Origin: a bacterium
Lineage (GTDB): Bacteria; Calditrichota; Calditrichia; RBG-13-44-9; J042
Assembly: GCA_015494485.1 (NCBI GenBank)
Contig: WGBF01000114.1
Location: forward strand, 1 to 5,752
DNA length: 5,752 bases
Reading direction: 5' to 3'
The notes beneath the pieces are model-generated. The model saw only the letters and a list, made by a program, of their open reading frames with translations, was not told where the DNA came from and did not search any database. Position numbers and translations under genes: made by a program. This document shows positions 1-5,752 of this stretch, piece after piece. Positions within the stretch are counted from its first letter, which is position 1. Every line of letters begins with the position of its first letter.

Positions 1-1108
1 CGCCAATGTCCTCCAGGCCAGTGGCAACCGCTGCCAGTGCGTCTTTACGAAGCATCTGGGAGGAGCCCTTCAGGGTATGGGCCTCCACCGTAAATTCCTG
101 CCACAAAGCGGTATTTTCCGGAGATTGGCGCAACTGCGTCAGTAACTCTTCCAGTTTTTCACAATATTTCAGGGCTTCTTTCTGGAAAACCGCATCAATA
201 TCAATCGTTTCGGTAACCTCAGACGGTTCCTCGCTTTCGGTGGTCGTTTCCGTTTCTACCTGGGTGGTAAGGGTTTCCACCGGAAAAGCAGCGCCCAATT
301 TTTCATTTACCACTTCCTCGGACCACCCTTCCGGCAATTGGGGCGCATGTTCAGTCAAGTACTCCAGCAGCTCCGCCAGAGCCGGCTTTTCAGGAGCCAC
401 AGCCGACAGATAGTCCAGAATTTTATTGTACAGGGTGTCTGCAATCCGGGCCGCCCGGTCATACCCTGCTAGTTCAAAATTTTCCTTTAACGTAACGAAT
501 GCGGGCAACAGGGTCTTTTCCACAAACGGAATTAAGTCATCGGTGGTATCCAGAGCACGGCGGACTTCTTGTAATAATCGTTCCGCTACGGTGTTGACCG
601 CTTCACCAGCTGCTTCTACCGGTACTTCAGGTTCTTCCGGTGCAGCAGGTTGTTCGGCGGCTTCGGTTTCAGAAAGACCACTCAGTTCCTGGAGCGCTGC
701 TTCCCACACGGCTTCCTGTTCCAGGTCCGGCCGGTTCGTTAAGTCCTGCAAAAGCTGCCGGATAGCCGGTACCGCACCCTCACGTTCCGGCAACCACTCC
801 GAAATTCGGGTAAAAAATTGCCGTGGGGCCTCCATGTTCAGGGATTGTGCCCAGTACACTAAATTCTGCACAATTTTTTCCATCCGCTGGCGGGTTTCCG
901 GGTCGTCCAGCGCTGCGGCGTTGTCCAGTATGGCTGTCATCCGCCCCAAATACCGCCGGACAATTTCGAAAAATGCCTTGCGCACGGAGGCTTCGTCTGC
1001 TGCGCTCAGTGCCTTTCCGGCCGGTTCCGCATGCTCCTGCAGTGACTCCAGCGCCTTTGTAATCTCATTCATGACCGGGGCATCGGCATCGTTCAAATTG
1101 GCATCCAC
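1..1108 (-). CDS. ChpA/CheA-like histidine kinase, N-terminal part (3' end beyond window)
   Basis: The frame stays open from just after the upstream stop to the window edge, giving 369 visible residues with no stop. Near the visible end is a canonical HPt signature, AHTLKGSS (about residues 343-350), in which His344 is the expected phospho-acceptor and Lys347/Gly348 are the usual flanking residues. The HPt domain begins near residue 303 and is cut by the edge. Before it lie two helical segments (about 43-106 and 171-234) that resemble HPt domains without the histidine, separated by acidic Pro/Glu linkers (146-168 and 278-301). Multiple Pt modules before a CheA core are typical of ChpA; the ATPase and CheW-like parts would lie beyond base 1. 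The start is uncertain: GTG at 1108 directly follows the preceding TAG; a TTG at 1096 has an AGGTGG ahead of it; an ATG at 1072 lacks a ribosome site. Inferred role: cytoplasmic kinase of the array formed with the upstream receptor and CheW. Confidence 0.82.
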   Translation of the reverse strand, partial: MDANLNDADAPVMNEITKALESLQEHAEPAGKALSAADEASVRKAFFEIVRRYLGRMTAILDNAAALDDPETRQRMEKIVQNLVYWAQSLNMEAPRQFFTRISEWLPEREGAVPAIRQLLQDLTNRPDLEQEAVWEAALQELSGLSETEAAEQPAAPEEPEVPVEAAGEAVNTVAERLLQEVRRALDTTDDLIPFVEKTLLPAFVTLKENFELAGYDRAARIADTLYNKILDYLSAVAPEKPALAELLEYLTEHAPQLPEGWSEEVVNEKLGAAFPVETLTTQVETETTTESEEPSEVTETIDIDAVFQKEALKYCEKLEELLTQLRQSPENTALWQEFTVEAHTLKGSSQMLRKDALAAVATGLEDIG

Positions 1109-2380
1109 CTATTCCCGCATCAACTGAAACAGCCGGTCCAGGTCTGCCAGAATGGACTGCTTAAATTCCTGGCCGCTTTGCAAAATATCCGCCAGTCGGT
1201 TGGCAATTAATTCAATTGCCGGATAATTGTGAATCTTACCCAGGTCTTTTAATGATTTTATGCTGTCTACCAGGTACTTTCGCAGTTTTTCCTGACCGGG
1301 GTCCTGAATCAGTCGTTCAATTAAATGAACCACTTCTTCCCGGAAACCGTCCACTTCCCCGACCACATAATCCCGCAGCAACCGCCGCCGTTTTAATTCT
1401 TCCTCGCTCATTTCCCCGGGGACGGGCTTCTTCTGCTTTTCCAGCGCTTCCGCTTTTTCAACCAGTTCCTCCAGTTCCTTGCTTTCCGGGGTTTCAGCCG
1501 GTTCTTCTTCAGAAAATTCTATCGCATCAAACGCCGCTTCCAGTGTAGGCTCTTCCGAAGCGGTTTCAATGGGTTGTTCGGCCGGGGCAGGTTTACCGGA
1601 CAGAATTGCTTCAATTGCCGGGCGGTGGGCGTTGAAAAGCCGGATTCCCTGCTCTACCAATTGCCCTATTTTTTCATTCAAAGTAGCCAGCCAGTTTTTA
1701 TCAAACGGGATTTCCGGGTGGGTATCTGTTACCGCCGCCAGCACGTCCAGCCACTGGGGAATTTCTTCATTCAGGTCTGCTTCCACCAGCCGGTCTGCCA
1801 ACTCCGCATCGCGCATCATTTTCTGAAAAAATTCCAGAATGGCAGCCTGGGTGGGGACATCTTCGGTAAGGGTTTGTTGTTCCACGCGTTTTTGCACCAG
1901 GCGCTGTACAAATTCCGGGTAGGATACGTCCGGTTCGAAAGGTGTGGCAGCCGGGGATTCTTCCACCGCTGCCGGCGTTTCGGACGGGGTTTCTTCTGCA
2001 GGGGTTTCTTCTGCAAAGGCTTCTTCCCCAATTTCCTCGCCCAGCGCCTTCTTCCAGCCCGCTTCTTCAATCAATAATCCAAATGTTTCCAGAAAATCCC
2101 GCGCATATTCTTCTATTTTTTTAAACGCATCCGTCGGATCCAACGACCGCACCCGTTCCAGAATATCGCTAAAGAAAATGGCAAAATCGCTGGTAGTGCT
2201 GGAGCCCGCCAGACGGGTAATGTTCTGAAACGCATCCTCGTCTTTGCGGAGGGCGTCCAGGAACCGCTTTAAATAGCGGAATTCTTCCGCGTTGTATTTT
2301 TCGCTCCCCCGATTTTCGATTTCGTTTAATAATTCCCAGAAATAATACGTATCAAAATTAACGGGCACATTTTCTTTCAT
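1109..2380 (-). CDS. FimL-like protein with degenerate phosphotransfer (HPt-like) modules
   Basis: A 423-residue, acidic, largely helical protein with no signal peptide or membrane segment, so probably cytoplasmic. I do not recognise it by name. The N-terminal helices (about 30-80) contain NITRLAGSS, which lines up with the HPt motif xHTLKGSS of the neighbouring kinase but has Thr55 where the histidine would be. The C-terminal helices (about 336-400) have HPt-style spacing, with SIKSLKDLGKI over the same motif and lysine at the histidine position. A middle helical block (155-260) may be a third degenerate module. Acidic Ala/Glu/Thr/Pro linkers (119-149 and 261-300) separate the blocks. In Pseudomonas, FimL is a stand-alone protein related to the N-terminus of ChpA and lacks phospho-histidines; architecture and position between receptor and kinase fit a similar role here. 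Start ATG has a weak TAAGG about ten bases upstream. The gene abuts the kinase gene. Function is inferred; coding status is secure. Confidence 0.75.
   Translation of the reverse strand: MKENVPVNFDTYYFWELLNEIENRGSEKYNAEEFRYLKRFLDALRKDEDAFQNITRLAGSSTTSDFAIFFSDILERVRSLDPTDAFKKIEEYARDFLETFGLLIEEAGWKKALGEEIGEEAFAEETPAEETPSETPAAVEESPAATPFEPDVSYPEFVQRLVQKRVEQQTLTEDVPTQAAILEFFQKMMRDAELADRLVEADLNEEIPQWLDVLAAVTDTHPEIPFDKNWLATLNEKIGQLVEQGIRLFNAHRPAIEAILSGKPAPAEQPIETASEEPTLEAAFDAIEFSEEEPAETPESKELEELVEKAEALEKQKKPVPGEMSEEELKRRRLLRDYVVGEVDGFREEVVHLIERLIQDPGQEKLRKYLVDSIKSLKDLGKIHNYPAIELIANRLADILQSGQEFKQSILADLDRLFQLMRE
1986..2015 (-). repeat. Tandem 15-bp repeat, two perfect copies, in the acidic linker
   Basis: On the + strand GGGGTTTCTTCTGCA occurs at 1986-2000 and again, identical, at 2001-2015, with a decayed third copy at 2016-2030. 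The unit is five codons, so on the coding strand it adds the residues Ala-Glu-Glu-Thr-Pro without breaking the frame. It lies in the flexible linker after the first helical module of the 423-residue protein. A coding microsatellite of this kind can gain or lose units by slippage. Confidence 0.85.
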
Positions 2381-2390
2381 GAGAAGCGTA

Positions 2391-2395
2391 CCTTA
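2391..2395 (-). promoter_or_regulatory. Weak ribosome binding site for the 423-residue protein
   Basis: TAAGG on the coding strand lies ten bases before the ATG at 2380, a little farther than usual. It sits in the 67-base gap 2381-2447 after the receptor gene, the largest gap in the window. I see no strong hairpin with a T-run and no convincing -35/-10 pair in this gap, so read-through from the receptor gene is the simplest reading. Confidence 0.4.
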
Positions 2396-2447
2396 GATTT
2401 TTGTCCTTACCAATTTTATTTAAGCTGCACGAACCATGTGCTGTGTA

Positions 2448-4256
2448 TTACGCCAGGCGAAATTTGGAAATTGTTGCGTTCAGTTCCCGGGACAGGCTTT
2501 CCATTTCACCGGCCAGATCTCTGGATTTCTGGGCGCCTTCTGCCGTCTGGCTGGCAATATTGGCAATGCGTTCCATCGCAGCCGCAATGTCGGAACTGGC
2601 TTTGGCCTGTTGTTGAAACGTCCCGGAAATTTCGGTAATTAATTGCGCTGATGTTTGAACCATCTGGTAAATTTCTTTTAACGAACTTCCCGTTTTATCC
2701 ACCAGACGGGTACCTTCTTCCACTTCGCGGGTACCCTGTTCCATGGCTTTTACGGTTTCGGTGGTTCCTACTTGAATGCTTTCAATTAACACAGCAATAT
2801 CCTTCGCGGCCTGGCTGGAACGTTCCGCCAGCGTCCGCACTTCATCGGCAACCACGGCAAAGCCCCGACCGGCCTCGCCCGCCCGTGCTGCTTCGATGGT
2901 GGCATTTAACGCCAGCAGGTTTGTGCGATTGGCAATGTCTGAAATCACTTCAATAATTTCACCAATTTCGGTTGAACTTTGCCCCAGCAACCGCACCCGC
3001 CGGGCGGTTTCCTGCACGGTTTCGCGAATTTCGTGCATGGCTTCAATGGCTTCTTTTACCACCGCTTCGCCGTCTTCCGCAACTTCCGCCGCATCGCGGG
3101 CTGTTTTTGCCGCCTGCAGAGTGCGTTCATTGGCATAGCGGATTAAATCGGCCATTTCGCGGGCATTCTGGTAGGTCTTTTTAATCTCCTCCGCCTGGGT
3201 TTCGGCACCGTCGGCCATCACTTTGGTGTGCACCAGAATTTGCCGCGTGGCATTGGAAATCCGCTCCGATGCCTGCTTAACATTGCGGATCAACTTGGAC
3301 AAATCTTCCACCATTAAGTTAAACGAATCCGACAGGGTTCCCAGAGCTGTTGCGGTGACCTCGGCTTTTACCGTAAAATCCCCCTCTGCCGCGCGGGATA
3401 CGGTGTCCATTAAAGCGGTAATTTGTTCCTGCAATTCTTCCTGGCGTTCCTGATTACGGGACAGCAAATGCAGTTGATTCAGCAATTCATTGACTGCCGA
3501 GGCAATTTCCGCAAACTCGGCACTGCCGTTTAATTGTAACCGGCTGGGGGCTTTTTCCTTACCCGGCTCGTACATCCGCACGTGGCGGATCAGTTCCTGC
3601 GACGGCGCCGATACAGAACGGCTTAAACCCAAACTGAGCAAAAAGGCCACAACCAGGGCTACGCTGCCAAAAAGGAAAAATCTCCCCGTAAAAGTGGGCA
3701 TGTAAAGCTGGAGATAGCTGTACGGCATATCCGCTTTTAACACGCCCACCACAACCGATGCGGAATCCGTAATAGGGCTAAGCACACTGAGATACTGTTT
3801 TCCTTTTTTGTCCCGGTAGTTGGTGATTACCGGCTTTTTTTGCTGGATGGCTGCTTTAAAACCCTGAAGCCCTGTCACTTGCTCCAGAAAATGAAATGTA
3901 GGCCGGGTGGAGTACACCATGGCCGGCGCACCGTTGCGGGTTACCAGGATTTCTATTTCCTCAAGGGGAAATCGGTGTTGAATTCGCTGTAATGTTTTGA
4001 ATGTTTGCCGCACCTGCTGTTCGATGCGCTTAAACCTTTCGCCATCTTTATCACCGGGTTGGAATTTATCCCGAAGCAATTCTGCGGGAATCGACTGCGA
4101 CACGAAATGACCGGTGGTTTGTAAAAATACCTCGACATCTTCAGTAACGGTGGATTGAATATTATTGACAAACACATACGCAACCGCTGCCGCCAGGCCA
4201 ACCAGCACGATTCCCAGGATAAGAAAATATTTCCAGAATATTGGCATCTTCTTCAT
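2448..4256 (-). CDS. Methyl-accepting chemotaxis protein (PilJ-position chemoreceptor)
   Basis: A 602-residue transmembrane chemoreceptor. A short basic N-terminus leads into membrane helix 1 (about 8-30), then a periplasmic region (31-190) and membrane helix 2 (192-211). The periplasmic part ends in a Cache/PAS-like pattern: a paired Tyr-Leu-Ser-Val-Leu strand near 155-160, Pro-Ile-Thr-Asp near 161, and a Val-Gly-Val-Leu-Lys-Ala-Asp strand near 170-176. A canonical HAMP follows (211-262, with Pro218 and Glu247), then a second HAMP-like segment (about 275-325). The signalling coiled coil has the highly conserved hairpin tip at 436-485, including RTNLLALNATIEAARAGEAG. There is no C-terminal CheR-docking pentapeptide; the protein ends ...SKFRLA. 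It should form the receptor core of an array with the CheW encoded just upstream and the kinase downstream. The start ATG has a good AGGGAA. The ligand cannot be deduced. Confidence 0.95.
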   Translation of the reverse strand: MKKMPIFWKYFLILGIVLVGLAAAVAYVFVNNIQSTVTEDVEVFLQTTGHFVSQSIPAELLRDKFQPGDKDGERFKRIEQQVRQTFKTLQRIQHRFPLEEIEILVTRNGAPAMVYSTRPTFHFLEQVTGLQGFKAAIQQKKPVITNYRDKKGKQYLSVLSPITDSASVVVGVLKADMPYSYLQLYMPTFTGRFFLFGSVALVVAFLLSLGLSRSVSAPSQELIRHVRMYEPGKEKAPSRLQLNGSAEFAEIASAVNELLNQLHLLSRNQERQEELQEQITALMDTVSRAAEGDFTVKAEVTATALGTLSDSFNLMVEDLSKLIRNVKQASERISNATRQILVHTKVMADGAETQAEEIKKTYQNAREMADLIRYANERTLQAAKTARDAAEVAEDGEAVVKEAIEAMHEIRETVQETARRVRLLGQSSTEIGEIIEVISDIANRTNLLALNATIEAARAGEAGRGFAVVADEVRTLAERSSQAAKDIAVLIESIQVGTTETVKAMEQGTREVEEGTRLVDKTGSSLKEIYQMVQTSAQLITEISGTFQQQAKASSDIAAAMERIANIASQTAEGAQKSRDLAGEMESLSRELNATISKFRLA

Positions 4257-4261
4257 TTTGG

Positions 4262-4267
4262 TTCCCT
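4262..4267 (-). promoter_or_regulatory. Ribosome binding site of the chemoreceptor gene
   Basis: AGGGAA on the coding strand begins right after the TGA of the cheW-like gene and sits five bases before the ATG at 4256. It supports that start over the in-frame ATG three codons later. The 11-base intergenic spacing points to translational coupling. Confidence 0.75.
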
Positions 4268-4735
4268 TCAGATATGGGCAAGAATCTCATGGGAATTGAA
4301 CAACCGATGGACATCCAGTATAAAATACTGTTGCCCGCTTTTTTCCACCATCCCGCTAATGTAGGCTTCCACCCGCGGGGAAAGTAATCCCCGGGCAATT
4401 TTCACTTCCGTTGGCAGGTAGGAGACCATTCCCATTATTTTATCCACCAGAATTCCCAACACCAGCTCGCCAAATTCCAGAAGCATCACCATGTCATCGG
4501 CATAAATGGGTTTGGGATTCATTCCCAGTAAGGTGGAAATATCCGCAATGGGGAAAATTTCGCCCCGTAAATTAAATACCCCTAAGTAAATATCCTCAAC
4601 ATTCGGAAGCGGTGTATACTCCGGCAACGGTACCACTTCTTTTAAATATTGAATATCCACGCCAAAATGGTAGCGCCCTAACTGAAAAGTCGATAACCGT
4701 TCCGGGGCATTCGCATGTGCGGTGTTATCCATCAT
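4268..4735 (-). CDS. cheW: CheW-family coupling protein (PilI-like)
   Basis: A 155-residue single-domain protein, the usual CheW length. The family hallmark GVFNLRGEIFPIADI lies at residues 52-66, with Asn55, Arg57, Gly58, Pro62 and Asp65 of the NLRGxxxPxxD motif. Further family features are the FxLGxxxFGVDIxxLKEVV opening strand and helix (about 17-35), the LGILVDKIMGMV strand (93-104) and a closing region with GMVEKSGQQYFILDVHRLF (128-146). It should bridge the receptor tip to the P5 domain of the CheA-type kinase; in Chp systems this place in the operon is held by PilI. The start ATG (followed by a second ATG) lies inside the end of the preceding response-regulator gene, an 11-base overlap; the nearest AAGGAAG is about 14 bases upstream, so translation probably relies on coupling. 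Whether it is truly pilus-specific cannot be read from the sequence. Confidence 0.95.
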   Translation of the reverse strand: MMDNTAHANAPERLSTFQLGRYHFGVDIQYLKEVVPLPEYTPLPNVEDIYLGVFNLRGEIFPIADISTLLGMNPKPIYADDMVMLLEFGELVLGILVDKIMGMVSYLPTEVKIARGLLSPRVEAYISGMVEKSGQQYFILDVHRLFNSHEILAHI

Positions 4736-5114
4736 GCTGAATATTCTGTCTTCCTTTAATCCATTTTTCTATTGTTTGCAACAATGTTTCGGGGGTAATG
4801 GGTTTGGTCAAATAATCCTCGGCACCCTGCTTTTTGGCCCAGAAGATATCGCTTTTTGCCCGTTTTGCAGAAACCATTACGACCGGAATCCGGGACAATT
4901 TTTCGTCCCGTTTTAAGCGGCGACAAATTTCGAAACCATTCATTCGGGGCATGACGATGTCCAGCAATACGACATCCGGATGAATATCGGAAATTTTGGC
5001 CAGGGCCTCCTCCGGCTCCCCTACTTCAATAACTTCATGCGCTGTATTGGCCAGATATTGCTTTAAAATCAGGCGGTCAACAACGCTGTCATCTACGATG
5101 AGAATTTTTCCCAT
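4725..5114 (-). CDS. Single-domain response regulator, PilH/CheY-like
   Basis: A 129-residue protein made only of a REC domain, with no output domain. The acidic pair is Asp8/Asp9, the phospho-acceptor Asp52 (in VVLLDIVMP), the switch serine Ser82, the aromatic switch Tyr101 and the conserved Lys104-Pro105. The stretch WAKKQGAEDYLTKP (92-105) is strongly reminiscent of PilH of the Pseudomonas Chp system, which is the basis for that comparison. I chose the ATG at 5114 because it gives the typical short MGKILIVDDS opening and has GGGGAT about ten bases upstream; a TTG at 5132 would add six residues and overlap the previous gene. Expected role: receives phosphate from the ChpA-like kinase and either drives output or acts as a phosphate sink. 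It follows the upstream gene by 7 bases and overlaps cheW by 11. Confidence 0.93.
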   Translation of the reverse strand: MGKILIVDDSVVDRLILKQYLANTAHEVIEVGEPEEALAKISDIHPDVVLLDIVMPRMNGFEICRRLKRDEKLSRIPVVMVSAKRAKSDIFWAKKQGAEDYLTKPITPETLLQTIEKWIKGRQNIQHDG

Positions 5115-5121
5115 TAACGGA

Positions 5122-5752
5122 TTAATCCCCAATTAATTCTTTTATCTTCCCAATTAATTCCTCGTCCTTGAAGGGTTTGGGGATAAAGTCATCGGCTCCC
5201 AGTTCTTTAGCCCGGCTGGTTTCCCGAGGGGTATCTTTAGCCGAAAGCATAAGCACCGGGATATCTTTTATTTTATCATTGGCTTTAATGGCCTTTAGAA
5301 TATCCAATCCGTTTACATCGGGTAACATAATGTCCAGAATAATAATATCCGGTTTGTTGGTGTCCAGATAATCCAGTGCTTCCTTTCCGCTACCGATGGC
5401 TACCACCTGATAGGTTTCTTCGTTCTCCAGCGCAATCTCAACCATTTTGCGGATTACCACGCTGTCATCCACCACAAGAATGGTCTTCTGGGCCACATCC
5501 ACATGCACGTCCTTTTCCGGCGCGGCCGGGGTGCTTTCTTCCACCTCTTCTTCGATTTCTTCCAGCATTTCACTTAAGTCCTGCTCCGTCTGGGTCAGTT
5601 CTTCGCCAAATAAGTCATCCAGATTGAGTTCGCCTTCTTCGGCCGTTTCCGTTTCTCCAGCGCTTTCTTCTGCAACAGATTCCGCGGGGGTTTCGGCAGC
5701 GGCTTCCGAGGGGGTTTCTGCGGGGGTTTCTTCTTCAAAAATATCACCAATA
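5122..5752 (-). CDS. Response regulator with long acidic N-terminal region (5' end beyond window)
   Basis: The frame is open from the window edge to the TAA at 5122, giving 209 visible residues. The last 120 or so form a complete REC domain: in visible numbering Asp95/Asp96, phospho-acceptor Asp140 (IIILDIMLP), Ser170, Phe189 and Lys192-Pro193. Before it are about 88 residues of acidic, low-complexity sequence rich in Glu, Thr, Pro and Ala, with Glu-Thr-Pro-Ala repeats and an amphipathic stretch LNLDDLFGEEL (about 43-53). An in-frame Met at 5568 lies inside this acidic stretch and is not a credible start, since the open frame continues upstream with the same composition. So another domain or a longer tail probably lies upstream. 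By position it corresponds to PilG. A DNA-binding output domain is absent from the C-terminus, so it probably acts by protein contact. The true length is unknown. Confidence 0.9.
   Translation of the reverse strand, partial: IGDIFEEETPAETPSEAAAETPAESVAEESAGETETAEEGELNLDDLFGEELTQTEQDLSEMLEEIEEEVEESTPAAPEKDVHVDVAQKTILVVDDSVVIRKMVEIALENEETYQVVAIGSGKEALDYLDTNKPDIIILDIMLPDVNGLDILKAIKANDKIKDIPVLMLSAKDTPRETSRAKELGADDFIPKPFKDEELIGKIKELIGD
5686..5730 (-). repeat. Short imperfect repeats encoding a Glu-Thr-Pro-Ala linker
   Basis: GGGGGTTTC occurs three times on the + strand, at 5686-5694, 5710-5718 and 5722-5730. On the coding strand these give repeated Glu-Thr-Pro units in the acidic N-terminal linker of the response regulator. 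Spacing is 24 and 12 bases, both multiples of three, so the frame is kept. The residue motif matches the linker of the 423-residue protein. Confidence 0.7.

Noticed and set aside
6..413. Open + strand frame of 135 codons
   Set aside because: Shadow of the same kinase frame, which carries AHTLKGSS on the minus strand across this stretch.
426..1127. Open + strand frame of 233 codons, Ser/Ala/Arg-rich
   Set aside because: It is antisense to the kinase frame, which has a clear HPt motif and domain-like composition; the + product has low-complexity Ser/Arg composition and no recognisable domain.
1816..2070. Minus-strand frame giving a Lys/Pro-rich KKPLQKKPLQKKP protein
   Set aside because: It is the 15-bp repeat of the 423-residue gene read in another frame; the repeated basic motif is an artefact.
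1574..2077. Open + strand frame of 167 codons, Phe/Gly/Arg-rich
   Set aside because: Antisense to the 423-residue gene; its Arg-Gly-Phe-Phe pattern comes from the Glu-Glu-Thr-Pro repeat on the other strand.
2381..2447. Possible terminator or promoter in the 67-base gap after the receptor gene
   Set aside because: No GC-rich stem with a following T-run and no plausible -35/-10 pair could be found by eye.
5566..5568. In-frame ATG as the start of the first response regulator
   Set aside because: The frame continues open for 61 more codons to the window edge with the same acidic composition, and the ATG lies inside that stretch.
1..5752. CRISPR array, tRNA/rRNA, insertion sequence or attachment site
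   Set aside because: No spaced direct repeats, no RNA gene signatures, no transposase or terminal inverted repeats; nearly every base lies in a minus-strand gene.

Overview
All supported genes lie on the minus strand and read as one transcription unit, from high to low coordinates. The window looks like part of a chemosensory operon of the Chp (type IV pilus-type, PilG-PilH-PilI-PilJ-ChpA) layout. The organism is a bacterium with a CheA/CheW/MCP system and mid-range base composition. The sequence has no rRNA or taxonomic marker, so I do not name a phylum. The proteins are not close enough to the Pseudomonas versions to suggest a gammaproteobacterium.

Layout in transcription order: (1) 5752-5122, the 3' part of a response regulator with a long acidic N-terminal region that runs off the window; (2) 5114-4725, a stand-alone PilH-like response regulator; (3) 4735-4268, a CheW/PilI-type coupling protein overlapping the previous gene; (4) 4256-2448, a methyl-accepting chemoreceptor with two membrane helices, a Cache-like periplasmic sensor and two HAMP segments; (5) 2380-1109, a helical, acidic protein I read as a degenerate phosphotransfer (FimL-like) protein; (6) 1108-1, the N-terminal third or so of a ChpA/CheA-like kinase, with two degenerate phosphotransfer-like modules followed by a canonical HPt domain with its histidine. 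Spacing is tight: an overlap of 11 bases, gaps of 7 and 11 bases, and direct abutment before the kinase. The only looser gap is 67 bases, after the receptor. No internal terminator or convincing promoter is visible.

Working model: the receptor senses a periplasmic or surface signal, CheW couples it to the ChpA-like kinase, and HPt phosphoryl groups go to the two REC proteins. The 423-residue protein between receptor and kinase is the least expected part. It has HPt-like helical modules without the phospho-histidine, one carrying threonine at the equivalent position, so it may be a scaffold, a decoy or a non-histidine phosphotransfer partner. The kinase catalytic core, any CheB/CheR and any pilus structural genes lie outside the window, so the output (twitching, gliding, cAMP, other) cannot be fixed from here.
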